The notes beneath the pieces were generated by a model. That model saw nothing but the letters and a program-made list of their open reading frames with translations, was not told the DNA's origin and ran no database searches. A DNA stretch of 64,000 nucleotides from Desertimonas sp963733085. GTDB lineage: Bacteria; Actinomycetota; Acidimicrobiia; Acidimicrobiales; Ilumatobacteraceae. The DNA lies in assembly GCA_963733085.1 (NCBI GenBank), contig CAVTBY010000001.1, forward strand, positions 124,001-188,000, given 5' to 3'. Positions 26,094-38,162 of this stretch are shown here, one piece after another. A program made the position numbers and the translations under genes. The first letter of the stretch is position 1, and every line of letters begins with the position of its first letter.

Positions 26094-29000
26094 TCAAGCG
26101 GCTGGGCAGCGTTCGAGGTGCAGGTACTGCCGGCATTCGTCGTCGGTGAACCCGCGGGTGAGGCGGTCCTCGGCGATCGCGATGAGGTCGTCGGTGGCGA
26201 GCGCCCACACGCGGACAATGCCGTCCCCTCCGGACGAGGCGAGCATCGAGCCGTCCGGACTGAACGCCACGGCCCAGGCCGGGCCGTTGTGTCCGGGGAG
26301 CACCAACCGTTGGATACCCGACACAGCGTCCCACACGCGGACCGTGCCGTCGGCGTGGGTGGTGGCGATCGTCGTGCCGTCGGGGCTGAAGGCCAGGTCG
26401 GTCGTTTGCGTCGGAGCGCTCGATTCCGCCAGCCGCGTGCCGGTCTGAGCGTCCCAGATCGCCACGCTCCCTTGGTGCTGCACGTTGGTCGCGATCCGCT
26501 CGCCGGTGGGATCGAACGCGGCCCTAGTGGCCGACGTCTCGACGGTCTGCACGATCTCGCCACTCTTCCAGTCCCAGATCTCTACCTTGGTCGGCGTGTC
26601 TTGGGTATCGAGCCGCGAACTCGCGACGAGTGCCAAGGCGCCGTTGGGACTGAGGTCCACCGAGTCGAACCCGAATCCCGGTGCCGCATGGATCGTGCCG
26701 ACCGTCGTCCCAGACCGATCAACGATGACGACCTCGCTACGCACCGGAAGTTCGAACGAGACGGCCAGCAACTGGCTGTCTCCACTCCAGCCCAGGTCTG
26801 ACGCCCACCCGTAACCCGTGCCGTCGATCGTGAACGCCTGGTCTCCGGTTGCCGCATCGAAAACGTGGACAGCAGGATCCCAGTTAGAGGCGGCGATGAG
26901 GTGACCATCCGGACTCATGTCGAGCAGCCCGGCGTCAAGGGGCGAGTCGGACTCGATCGTGATCGTGGGCAGCGCTGATTCGACGTCCAGGATCGAGACC
27001 GCGTCGTCGCTACCGATCACCACGCCTCTGCTGTCGGGCGAGAAGTCGGCCGCCTTTTCCGGGACGGCCTCAGCGTTGACCCATTCGCCGCCGCCGATCG
27101 CCGTCACGTCCCACACATTCACCTCGGCGATTGCGGTGTCGCCGGTCATCAACCGTGTGCCATCAGGCGAGAATGCGACGCCGATGAGCCCGGCACTCGT
27201 GCCGGCGGCCGACAGCGAAGCCGCTTCACGCAATCCATCGTCGTCGACGGTCAAGACTGCGCGCCGTGCCATCGTCGCTGGCGGTGGCGAGCAGCGCAGC
27301 GTCGGGACTCCAGCTGATCGCCATGACGGTGGCACGGTGGCCACTAAATGTGAACCTGTGCATTCCGGAGAGCGCCTCCCAGACCCGTACCGTGCCGTCG
27401 TCGCCGGCGGTCGCGATCCACTGGCTGTTCGAGCTCCAGGCGACGTCACGGACGCCGGCGCCGTGCCCACTCAGTGCGAGTAGCTCCTCGCCGGACGCGG
27501 CATCGAAGACCCTCGCGACGTCGCCGCCGACATCGGCCACGCCGAGCGCCCGCCCATCCGGGCTGAACGCTGTGCTGTTCGGCACGGCCATGTCGATGTT
27601 GTCGACGATCACCTGCTCGTCGGCGAGGTCGATGACCCGGACCACACTCCTCATGTCGCCCGGTCCGGCGAAGCCGGCCGCCACCTGGGCGCCGTCCGGG
27701 CTGAACGACGGCGCCAGAACGAAAGTCCGCACCGCGTCCTGAAACTCGAAAATAAGGTCACCTGTGGTCGGATCCCAGACCCGAACGGCACCGTCGTCGC
27801 CGGTGGTGGCGAGCAATGAGCCGTCACTGCTGAACGCGACATCGTTGACGTCGACGTCGTGACCGTGCCAGGACCGGACGGAGCCGCCGGTCTCGGCGTC
27901 GCGAACGTCGATCAACCCGGATCTTTCAGGACCTTCGGTCACGAAGATGTCGCCCGCCGGGCTCCAGGCCACGGCCCCACCCACACCAGGCACGCTCAAC
28001 ACTTTCCGCGATGCCGTCACAGCGTGGTGCAGCGCCGACTCGGCTTCGGGAAGCGCCGACCCATCGCTCGACCGAGTTTCGTCGACCGCCGCCAGGGCCA
28101 GCAAGATGCTGCGTTCCGGGTCTTCGTCGAGGCTCGCCTCGGACGCCGTGGCGAGCTCGCGAGCGGTCGCCGCTCGACGCTCCTGTTGGGCCTCGCGTCG
28201 CTGGTCGACGGCGAGGAAGCCACCGACCAGGGCAACGACGAGGGCGATGCCGATGGCGGCGAGCTGGATGCGGAGCCGGCGGTTGGCCCGTGCCTGGCGG
28301 GCGACGTGTTCGGCGGCCTCGCGCTCCTCGCGGTCGCGAGCGGCCCGGCTGGCGTCGAGGAACTCGCGTTCCGGATCCGGGAGTGGGTCGCCCTGGCCGT
28401 CGGTGAGGTCGAGGGCGACCTGCAGGCGCGCTCCTCGATAGAGCGTCCCCTCGTCGCGGTCGAGCTCGACCCAGCTCGCCGCCGCCTCGCGCAGGTTGCC
28501 GCGCACGGCGATCTGCCCGCGATCCTCCTCGATCCAGGCCCGCAGGCGCGGCCACTCGCGTAGCAGTGCCTCGTGGGCCAGCTCGACGGTCGGCACCCGC
28601 GTCTGCGGGTGGCGGTCGAGAGTCAGCAGCCGCGCCTCTGCCCACCGGTCGACGGTGGCCGGATCGACGACGCCAGTCAGCTCGATGCGGCTCGCCCGAC
28701 GTCGCGTCGGCTCGCCGTCGCGGTCGACGACGACGAGTCGCTCGAACAGGTGGCGGACGGCGTCGCGCTCGCCGTCGTCGAGGGAGCGGTACAACATCTC
28801 GGCTCGGGCGGCAATCGCCCCGTCGACGCCGCCCAGTTCCTGGTAGGCGGCGAGCGTCAGGCCCCTGTCCGCGCTCCGTTCGGCGAGCTCGAACAGGGCG
28901 AACTGAAGGGACGGCAGCGCAGCGGGTTCGTCGACGACCGCACTGACGAGCTCGGCGACGAGTGCCGGCTCGACCTGCGCTCCGACGCGCACGGCGGGTT

Positions 29001-31083
29001 CGGCGATGGCGGCTTCGAGGTTCGCCGGCGACATCGCCGTGATCGTGACGGTCGCCTCGTTGACGGCAGCGCCGAACCGTTGGAACGAGAGCGGCCGATC
29101 ATAGAAGTCGGCGCGCAGCGTGGCGGCAATCCGCAGCCGACTGTCGGTTGCGGACACGGCCTGGGTCAGTCCGTCGAGAAAGCCGCGCTGATCGTCCTCG
29201 GAGGCCATCGTGAACAGCTCCTCGAACTGGTCGACGACCAGCAGCAGCTGTCCACCGCCAGGGATCAGCCGGCGCAACACGCTGTCGATGCCATTGGCCC
29301 CGTCGGCGAGCTGATCCGCCAGTCCGGTGGTCTCGGCCACGGCGACGTGCTGGAGGCTTTCGGCGAGCTCCTTGAAGGGAGATGACCCGGGGAGCATCGT
29401 GGCGACGAACCAGCGTTCCGAACCAGGGACGTCGCCTCGGCGTACTCGGGGCAGCAACCCGGCGCGCACGACACTCGACTTGCCGGTCCCCGATCCGCCG
29501 ACAAGCAGCACCAGACGGCTCGACAAGCCGTCGCCGGCAAGGCGGGCGACGATCTCATCGATCAGGTCATCGCGGCCGAAGAAGTCGGCGGCGTCCACCT
29601 CGTCGAACGCCCGCAAGCCCTTGTACGGATTGCGCGGTGAGGCCGCCACAGCTGCGTCGCCGCACGTAAGCGCCGCGGCGACGAGGGCCACGAACTCCGC
29701 CATCGATGGTCGGCCGATCGTCGCCGTGCCGCGGGCCAGAACCGCGGCGACCGATCCCGGCACGCCCTGCGGCTGTGCACCGGAGCGGCCGCCAACGCAC
29801 TCGCCGACCAACGCAGCAAAGTCGTGCACGTCATCGCCAGCCGACTGGTCGGAGCGCAACGCGCCGACGTCGAAGTCGGAGAGGTAGCAGTCGCCCGCCT
29901 CGTCATAGAACACACTCCCTGCAGCGACCCTGCCGTGGACGATCCCGCACGCCGCGGCCGCGGCCAGTGCACCACCGATGCGGGCCACCAATGTGGCCAC
30001 GTCGTCGTCCGGCAGCGCGCCCCGCTGCAGCCGGTCGGCCAACGTCCCGCCGTGCATTCGGCGCATGACGAGGTAGGCGGCGCCCGGCTCCCGCCAGTAG
30101 TCGTGGATCGGCACGATGGCCGAGTGACGAAGCGACGCGACCTGGTGTGTGGTCGCCTCGAACGATCGGACGAACGAGGGGCTGTTAGCGATCTCCTCAC
30201 GGATCACGCGGATCGCCAGGTCGCGCTCCACGCCGGGCAACCGAGCGGCGTGCACCGTGCCGTCGCGACCAGTCCCCAACCGCTCGCCGAGGCGGTAGCC
30301 GCGCAGCGGTGAGCCGCTGGGCTCGGCCAACATCAGCGTCGCGTCATGAGTGAGAACTCGCCGTTCCAGCTCACTCAGCGCCGGGGTCGGATCGATGCCG
30401 AGCTCTTCGACGAGCTGTTGTCGGTACTCCCTGGCGACGCGTAGGGCATCGACCTGGCGCCCGGCCCGGTAGAGGGCGATCATCAGCTGCGCTCGGAACG
30501 CTTCGCGCAGCGGATGCTCATCGACGAGCGCCTCGATCTTCGAAATCAGCTCAGCCGCTCGGCCGCTCGCCAACTCGGCGTCGATCAGGCGCTCCTCGGC
30601 GAGCAGGCGCAGCTCGCCGAGTCGTTGTGACTCGGGACGAGCCCAATCCTCGTCGGCGAATTCGGCGTAGGCGTCGCCACGCCACATCTGGAGCGCGTCG
30701 GTGAGGACCGAACATGCTCCATGCGGATCGTCGCGTGCCAGCCGCGCCCGCCCGTCGTTGATCAGGGTCTCGAAGCGCCCGACGTCAAAGGCGTCGTCCG
30801 GGATCTGCAGCACGTACCCAGGGGGTTTCGTGAGCAGCACCACAGCCGACCCATCGCCATCGATCACCCGACGAAGTCGGCCGACGTAGCTGCGCAACGT
30901 CGTGCTCGCCGCTGCCGTCGGCTCCCCGGCGAACACTGCGTCCGCAAGCCGGTCCACTGACACCACCGCATTGCGATGGATGAGCAGCATCGCCACGAGG
31001 CGGCGCTGCCGCTGTCCCGGCAGCGACCCCGCATCGCCGTTGCCAGAGATGGTGATCCCACCCAACGCGTGAAACTGGGTCAT
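26094..31083 (-). CDS. BTAD/SARP regulator with pseudokinase, STAND NTPase, TM helix and WD40 repeats (one +1 frameshift)
   Basis: From ATG 31083 the protein is about 1660 residues once a base near 27258 is skipped. Order: OmpR-like DNA-binding domain and BTAD helices (1-250; VVSVDRLADAVFAGEP, ELGIDPTPALSELERRVL); a protein-kinase-like domain (about 265-450); nSTAND1 NTPase starting NPYKGLRAFDEVDAADFFGR with Walker A GGSGTGKSS and Walker B LLLVVDQFEELF; one transmembrane helix (IQLAAIGIALVVALVGGFLA); then WD40 blades (VRVWDPTTG, VRVWEALSG, VRVWDAVSG). The kinase part lacks key residues: AIRVI replaces the VAIK lysine, VHGRVAAGSVF replaces HRDLKPxN, and DFD replaces DFG, so it is a pseudokinase. 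It should be a membrane-tethered regulator, with WD40 outside the cell if topology is N-in. Confidence 0.87.
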
Positions 31084-31131
31084 CCGCCACCCCTCTCCGG
31101 CGCACCGTACCCCGCCACACTGACGGAGCAC

Positions 31132-31148
31132 TGTGGCATTCGTGTGGC
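31132..31148. promoter_or_regulatory. Candidate SARP-binding direct repeat upstream of the SARP-STAND gene
   Basis: TGTGGC at 31132-31137 and 31143-31148, 11 bases apart, 49 bases before the SARP start. The surrounding TGTGGCAT...TGTGGCGCGG matches 26045-26065 closely. A third copy in opposite orientation (GCCACA) lies near 31114. Suggests autoregulation; binding is untested. Confidence 0.55.
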
Positions 31149-31164
31149 GCGGAGCGAATCCCAG

Positions 31165-33045
31165 CTAGGACGCGTGAACGTCGGGGCCGTGGAACTGGTC
31201 GTGGACCGCTTTGGCAACGTTGTTCGGTAGCCACGACAGGCCTTCGAGCTGCTCGAGCGACGCCTGCTTGACCGCGCCGACACCGCCCAACTCCTTGAGC
31301 AGGCGCTTGCGCCGCGTCTCGCCGAGTCCGGGAATGCCCTCGAGGGCGCTGCGGGTCATCCTCTTGCTGCGCCGCTCGGCGTGGAACGTGTTGGCGAAGC
31401 GGTGTGCTTCGTCACGGATGCGCTGGAGCATGAACAGCGCCTCACTCCCCCGCGGGATGTCGACGGGAGCCGATTGCCCGGGCACGAACACCTGCTCGAA
31501 GCGCTTGGCGAGGCCGGCCACGGGGATCTCCTCGGCGAGTCCGAGCTCGTCGACGACCTGCTCGGCCACGCCGAGCTGGCCCTTACCTCCGTCGACGAGG
31601 AGCAGCTGAGGCGGGTACGAGAACTTCGCCGGGCGCCCGCCCGGCTGTGGCGTCTCGTGTCGTGCCGCGAGGTAGGCGTTGAGCCGGCGCGTCAGAACCT
31701 CACGCATCGCTGCATAGTCGTCGTTGCCCGGCACGTTGACCTTGAAGCGCCGGTACTCCCGCTTGTTCGGTAGGCCGTCCTCGAGGACCACCATCGATCC
31801 GACATAGTCCGTGCCCTGGAGGTGGGCCATGTCGTACGCCTCGATGCGCAACGGCGCCTCGGGCAATCCGAGGTGCTCCTGCAGCTCCGACAGCGCCCGG
31901 CTTCGTGAGTTGTGATCGCCGGCGCGCCGGAGGCGATGCCGGTTGAACGCCTCGCGGGCGTTGTTCGTCACGGTCTGGAGGAGCGCTTTGCGATCGCCGC
32001 GCTGGGGGACGCGGATCATCACCCGCGACCCGCGCAGCAGCGCAAGCCACTCCTGGTAGAGGTCGATGTCGTCCGGTTCGATCGGCACGAGCACCTGCTT
32101 GGGCACGCCCTGGGGCGGGTCCTCGCCGTACAACTGCTCGAGGATGCGATCGACGAGGCGACCTGGCGTGAGGTCTTCGACCTTGTCGAGCACGAAACCG
32201 TTGCGACCGACCACCCTGCCCCGACGGATGTAGAAGATCTGGACCGAAGCCTCTAGGTCGTCGTCGGCAATGCCGATGACGTCGAGGTCCTCGTTGCGGT
32301 CGGCGACGATCTGCTGTCGCTCGATCGAGCGTCGCACCGCGCCGAGGCGGTCGCGAAGGCGGGCGGCCTTCTCGAACTCCAGTGTCTTCGCCGCCTCGCG
32401 CATCTCCTGGTCGAGGCGCTTGACGATCGGGGCCGTATCGCCGTCGAGGAACTCGCAGAGCTCCTCGACGAGCTCCCGGTGGGCGGCCTCGTCGATCTCG
32501 CCGACGCAGGGACCGGAGCACTTCTCGATGTGGAACAGCAGGCACGGACGGCCGAGCCGCTGGTGTTGCTGGAACTTGTTCGGGCTGCACGTGCGGATCG
32601 GGAAGGAGCGGAGCAGCTCGTCGAGCGTCTCGCGAATCGCGTAGGCGTGGGCGTAGGGCCCGAAGTAGCGAGTCCCTTTGCGCTTTCGCCCTCGCATCAC
32701 GAGGGCCCGTGGGAACTGTTCGTCGACGGTGACGGCAAGGAACGGGAAGCTCTTGTCGTCGCGCAGGCGAATGTTGAAGCGTGGATCGTGCTCCTTGATC
32801 AACGAGTACTCGAGCATCAACGCCTCGACTTCGTTGCGCACCGTCGTCCACTCGACGGTCTCGGCGAGGCTCACCATCTGGCGTGTACGCACCGGTAGCG
32901 CTCGCGGGTCGACGAAGTAGTTGGAGAGTCGCTGACGCAGGCTGGCCGCCTTGCCCACGTAGATCACCCGGCCGGCGGCGTCCTTGAACTGGTATGAGCC
33001 CGGAGCGTCGGGGATCGTGCCGGCCGGCGGACGCTTGATCATCAT
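31165..33045 (-). CDS. uvrC: Excinuclease ABC subunit C
   Basis: From ATG 33045, 626 residues. The GIY-YIG nuclease domain is at the N-terminus (GSYQFKDAAGRVIYVGKAAS), followed by the UVR motif KTLEFEKAARLRDRLGAV, the RNase H-like second nuclease (LRIEAYDMAHLQGTDYVGSM, LLLVDGGKGQLGVAEQVV) and a C-terminal helix-hairpin-helix (LEGIPGLGETRRKRLLKELG). It makes both incisions around UvrB-bound lesions. uvrA and uvrB lie within 9 kb. Both strands start near 33045-33144, so a family E repeat sits in this divergent region. Confidence 0.97.
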   Translation of the reverse strand: MMIKRPPAGTIPDAPGSYQFKDAAGRVIYVGKAASLRQRLSNYFVDPRALPVRTRQMVSLAETVEWTTVRNEVEALMLEYSLIKEHDPRFNIRLRDDKSFPFLAVTVDEQFPRALVMRGRKRKGTRYFGPYAHAYAIRETLDELLRSFPIRTCSPNKFQQHQRLGRPCLLFHIEKCSGPCVGEIDEAAHRELVEELCEFLDGDTAPIVKRLDQEMREAAKTLEFEKAARLRDRLGAVRRSIERQQIVADRNEDLDVIGIADDDLEASVQIFYIRRGRVVGRNGFVLDKVEDLTPGRLVDRILEQLYGEDPPQGVPKQVLVPIEPDDIDLYQEWLALLRGSRVMIRVPQRGDRKALLQTVTNNAREAFNRHRLRRAGDHNSRSRALSELQEHLGLPEAPLRIEAYDMAHLQGTDYVGSMVVLEDGLPNKREYRRFKVNVPGNDDYAAMREVLTRRLNAYLAARHETPQPGGRPAKFSYPPQLLLVDGGKGQLGVAEQVVDELGLAEEIPVAGLAKRFEQVFVPGQSAPVDIPRGSEALFMLQRIRDEAHRFANTFHAERRSKRMTRSALEGIPGLGETRRKRLLKELGGVGAVKQASLEQLEGLSWLPNNVAKAVHDQFHGPDVHAS

Positions 33046-33082
33046 TGTCGAGGATACGAACTGCCTGTAGCTGTGCTCAGGT

Positions 33083-33143
33083 GCGAGCGACCGAGCGCCA
33101 GCGAGGGAGCGGCCACAAACGGCCTGCGTGGCCGGGGAACGCA
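33083..33143. repeat. Dispersed intergenic repeat, family E, copy 1
   Basis: A roughly 61-base element starting GCGAGCGACCGAGCGCCAGC and ending TGGCCGGGGAACGCAA; the centre holds the inverted repeat GGCCACAAACGGCC. Copies with the same ends are at 61839-61900 (same strand) and 52481-52554 (inverted). It sits between the divergent uvrC and rhomboid-like genes, directly abutting the latter's ATG. Confidence 0.9.
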
Positions 33144-34091
33144 ATGAACGTTACCGTGGCACCGATGGCCGGCCGATTCTCGATCTCCGTTCCCGGACGA
33201 CGTGGGCCCAACGACCCGTGGTTCCGGATCGGGACGCTCGACGTCACGACCACGGTGTTCGTGATCTTGACGTGCGTCGTCAGCATGATCGTGTGGGCTT
33301 TGGAAGGTCCTGACCACGACATCCTCGGCAAGTTGACTCTGGTTCCCGAACTGGTGCTCGACGGCCAGGTGTGGCGGGTTGCGACCTGGCCGGTCCCGAA
33401 TCCTCCGGACATCTGGCTGGTGATCATGCTGGCCGTGTTCTGGTACTTCGGCACCGAGGTGGAACGCCTTCTCGGCCGCGTCCGCTTCGCCGTGTTCCTG
33501 GGTCTCGTAACGGTGATCCCGGCAATCGTTGCGCTTCCGCTCATGAATCGCGAGCAGTACGGGATCCGTCCGGTCGAGCTGTGCGTGTTCCTGCTGTTCG
33601 TCGCCGAGTTCCCGTTCGTGAGGTTCTTCTTCGGCATCCCCGGGTGGGTCATCGGGGCGGTGATCCTCGGCATCGAGGTGCTCCAGCTGCTCGGCGATCG
33701 CAACGAGCCGGGAATCGTGTTCCTGTTCGTCGCCCTCGCCGTGGCTGCCATCACGGCTCGCTCGATGGGCCTGTTGACCAACTATCCATGGGTGCCGGCG
33801 ATCCCGATCGGCGCTCTTGGCCGAAGTCAGCGCCGCCAACGGTCTTCCTCGAAGCAGCGCCGATCCCGCCGTGGCGGCGGCGACGTCGTCGCCGGTCCGT
33901 GGACGAGCTCGACCCGGACTGGACCGACCGGATCGCTCCCCCAACCTCCCCCCTCGGTGCAAGCGTTGTCCGATCAGGCCGAGCTCGACGCCATCCTCGA
34001 CAAGATCTCCGAGTTGGGGATGGATGGCCTCACCGGCGACGAGAAGTCACGGCTCAACGAGCTGTCGAAACGGATGCGCCGCGGCAGCTGA
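33144..34091 (+). CDS. Rhomboid-like polytopic membrane protein with short C-terminal tail domain
   Basis: 315 residues from ATG 33144. Six hydrophobic segments between about 30 and 215 resemble the rhomboid/Derlin fold (WRVATWPVPNPPDIWLVIML, FWYFGTEVERLLGR), but the catalytic GxSG serine and late His of active rhomboid proteases are not seen, so it is probably a pseudoprotease. The C-terminal helix pair (ELDAILDKISELGMDGLTGD) is the small tail often found in bacterial rhomboid-like proteins. Function unknown; inner membrane. Confidence 0.72.
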   Translation: MNVTVAPMAGRFSISVPGRRGPNDPWFRIGTLDVTTTVFVILTCVVSMIVWALEGPDHDILGKLTLVPELVLDGQVWRVATWPVPNPPDIWLVIMLAVFWYFGTEVERLLGRVRFAVFLGLVTVIPAIVALPLMNREQYGIRPVELCVFLLFVAEFPFVRFFFGIPGWVIGAVILGIEVLQLLGDRNEPGIVFLFVALAVAAITARSMGLLTNYPWVPAIPIGALGRSQRRQRSSSKQRRSRRGGGDVVAGPWTSSTRTGPTGSLPQPPPSVQALSDQAELDAILDKISELGMDGLTGDEKSRLNELSKRMRRGS

Positions 34092-34118
34092 CCGCGGTCA
34101 GACAAGGAGGCCGACGCG

Positions 34119-34505
34119 ATGTCCGTCAAGCTCGCTGCGGTGACGATCGATTGCGACGACGCACTGACCGTCGCCCGCTTCTGGTCGGCCGCCCTGGGCC
34201 GTCCCCTCGATCCCGCCGCTTCGTCCGAGTTCGCTTCGATCGGCATGCCCGAGCATCGTGACACGACGGGGTGGTCGATCTCCGACGAAGATCATCCCAC
34301 CTGGCTGTTCGCCAAGGTGCCCGAGCCCAAGACTGCCAAGAACCGGATGCACGTCGATCTGGCCGCCAGTGACCACGAGGCCGAGGTTGCCCGGCTCGTC
34401 GAGCTCGGCGCGACACGAGTCACCGACATGGACGAGTGGGGGTATCGCTGGACGGTCCTCCACGATCCGGAGGGCAACGAGTTTTGCGTCGCCCAATTGC
34501 GCTGA
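34119..34505 (+). CDS. VOC-family protein (glyoxalase_6-like)
   Basis: 128 residues. VTIDCDDALTVARFWSAALG at the N-terminus, NRMHVDLAASDHEAEVARLV centrally and VLHDPEGNEFCVAQLR at the end are typical of small VOC proteins annotated as glyoxalase-like, frequent in actinobacteria. It is preceded by the rhomboid-like gene (27-base gap, AAGGAGG at 34105-34111). Substrate and metal dependence unknown. Confidence 0.85.
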   Translation: MSVKLAAVTIDCDDALTVARFWSAALGRPLDPAASSEFASIGMPEHRDTTGWSISDEDHPTWLFAKVPEPKTAKNRMHVDLAASDHEAEVARLVELGATRVTDMDEWGYRWTVLHDPEGNEFCVAQLR

Positions 34506-34622
34506 CCACAGCGTCCTGATTTCTCGCCGGCGGGCAGAGTGTGCCGTCGATTCTGCGGCGTCGCAGACGACAAATATGTCGCGTTTGTGGCGGTAGAACG
34601 TGGCGTCGACAGGCGTGTGCCG

Positions 34623-37512
<2,890 letters not shown>

Positions 37513-37620
37513 CAGCGGACCACGCTAGCGGCGAACATCACCGGCGTAGTTTAGCAATCCGACGAACAGGTGTACGAACACGTTGCGTTTGCCGCAACAC
37601 CCCATCGGTACGATTTGCCC

Positions 37621-38148
37621 ATGCGAACGGTGATCCTCGGGGAGCGTCCGAAGGCGCTCGAGTCACTGATCGAATCGCGCCGGGCCACAGGCGCCGACTT
37701 GTACGACGAGGTATGGGACGGCGAGTACCACATGGCACCGGCTGCAGCAGGCCCGCACGGAGAACTTGACGGACAGCTCGGCCGAATACTCGGCCCGCTG
37801 GCGAGTCGTATCGGCATGGTCGAGTCCGGGCCCTTCAACGTGGGGGACGGACCCACTGACTTTCGTGTGCCGGATCGGGGCATCCGCGAGCGGTCAACGG
37901 AGGTGTGGTTCGCCACCGCTGCGCTCGTCGTCGAGATCGTCTCCCCAGACGACGAGACCTGGGAGAAGCTTCCGTTCTATGCCGACCACGACGTCGACGA
38001 AATCGTCATCGCCGATCCGCAAACGCAGACGCTCACGTGGCTCCGCCTCGATGCCGGCGAGTACGCGCCCGTGACCTATAGCGCCCTGCTCGACGTCGCC
38101 GTCGCCGTCATCGTCGCCCAGATCGACTGGCCGCCGCTCGAGGGCTAA
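37621..38148 (+). CDS. Uma2-family (DUF820) PD-(D/E)XK endonuclease-like protein
   Basis: About 175 residues from ATG 37621 (a start at 37570 is possible). Regions YDEVWDGEYHMAPAAAGPHG, GDGPTDFRVPDRGI, ALVVEIVSPDDETWEKLPFY and VDEIVIADP show the Uma2 core: an Asp, an E-x-V segment and a Lys spaced as in PD-(D/E)XK nucleases. These small proteins occur in cyanobacteria and actinobacteria; no substrate is known. It is divergent from uvrA. Confidence 0.85.
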   Translation: MRTVILGERPKALESLIESRRATGADLYDEVWDGEYHMAPAAAGPHGELDGQLGRILGPLASRIGMVESGPFNVGDGPTDFRVPDRGIRERSTEVWFATAALVVEIVSPDDETWEKLPFYADHDVDEIVIADPQTQTLTWLRLDAGEYAPVTYSALLDVAVAVIVAQIDWPPLEG

Positions 38149-38162
38149 ACAAGGTCAGCGGG

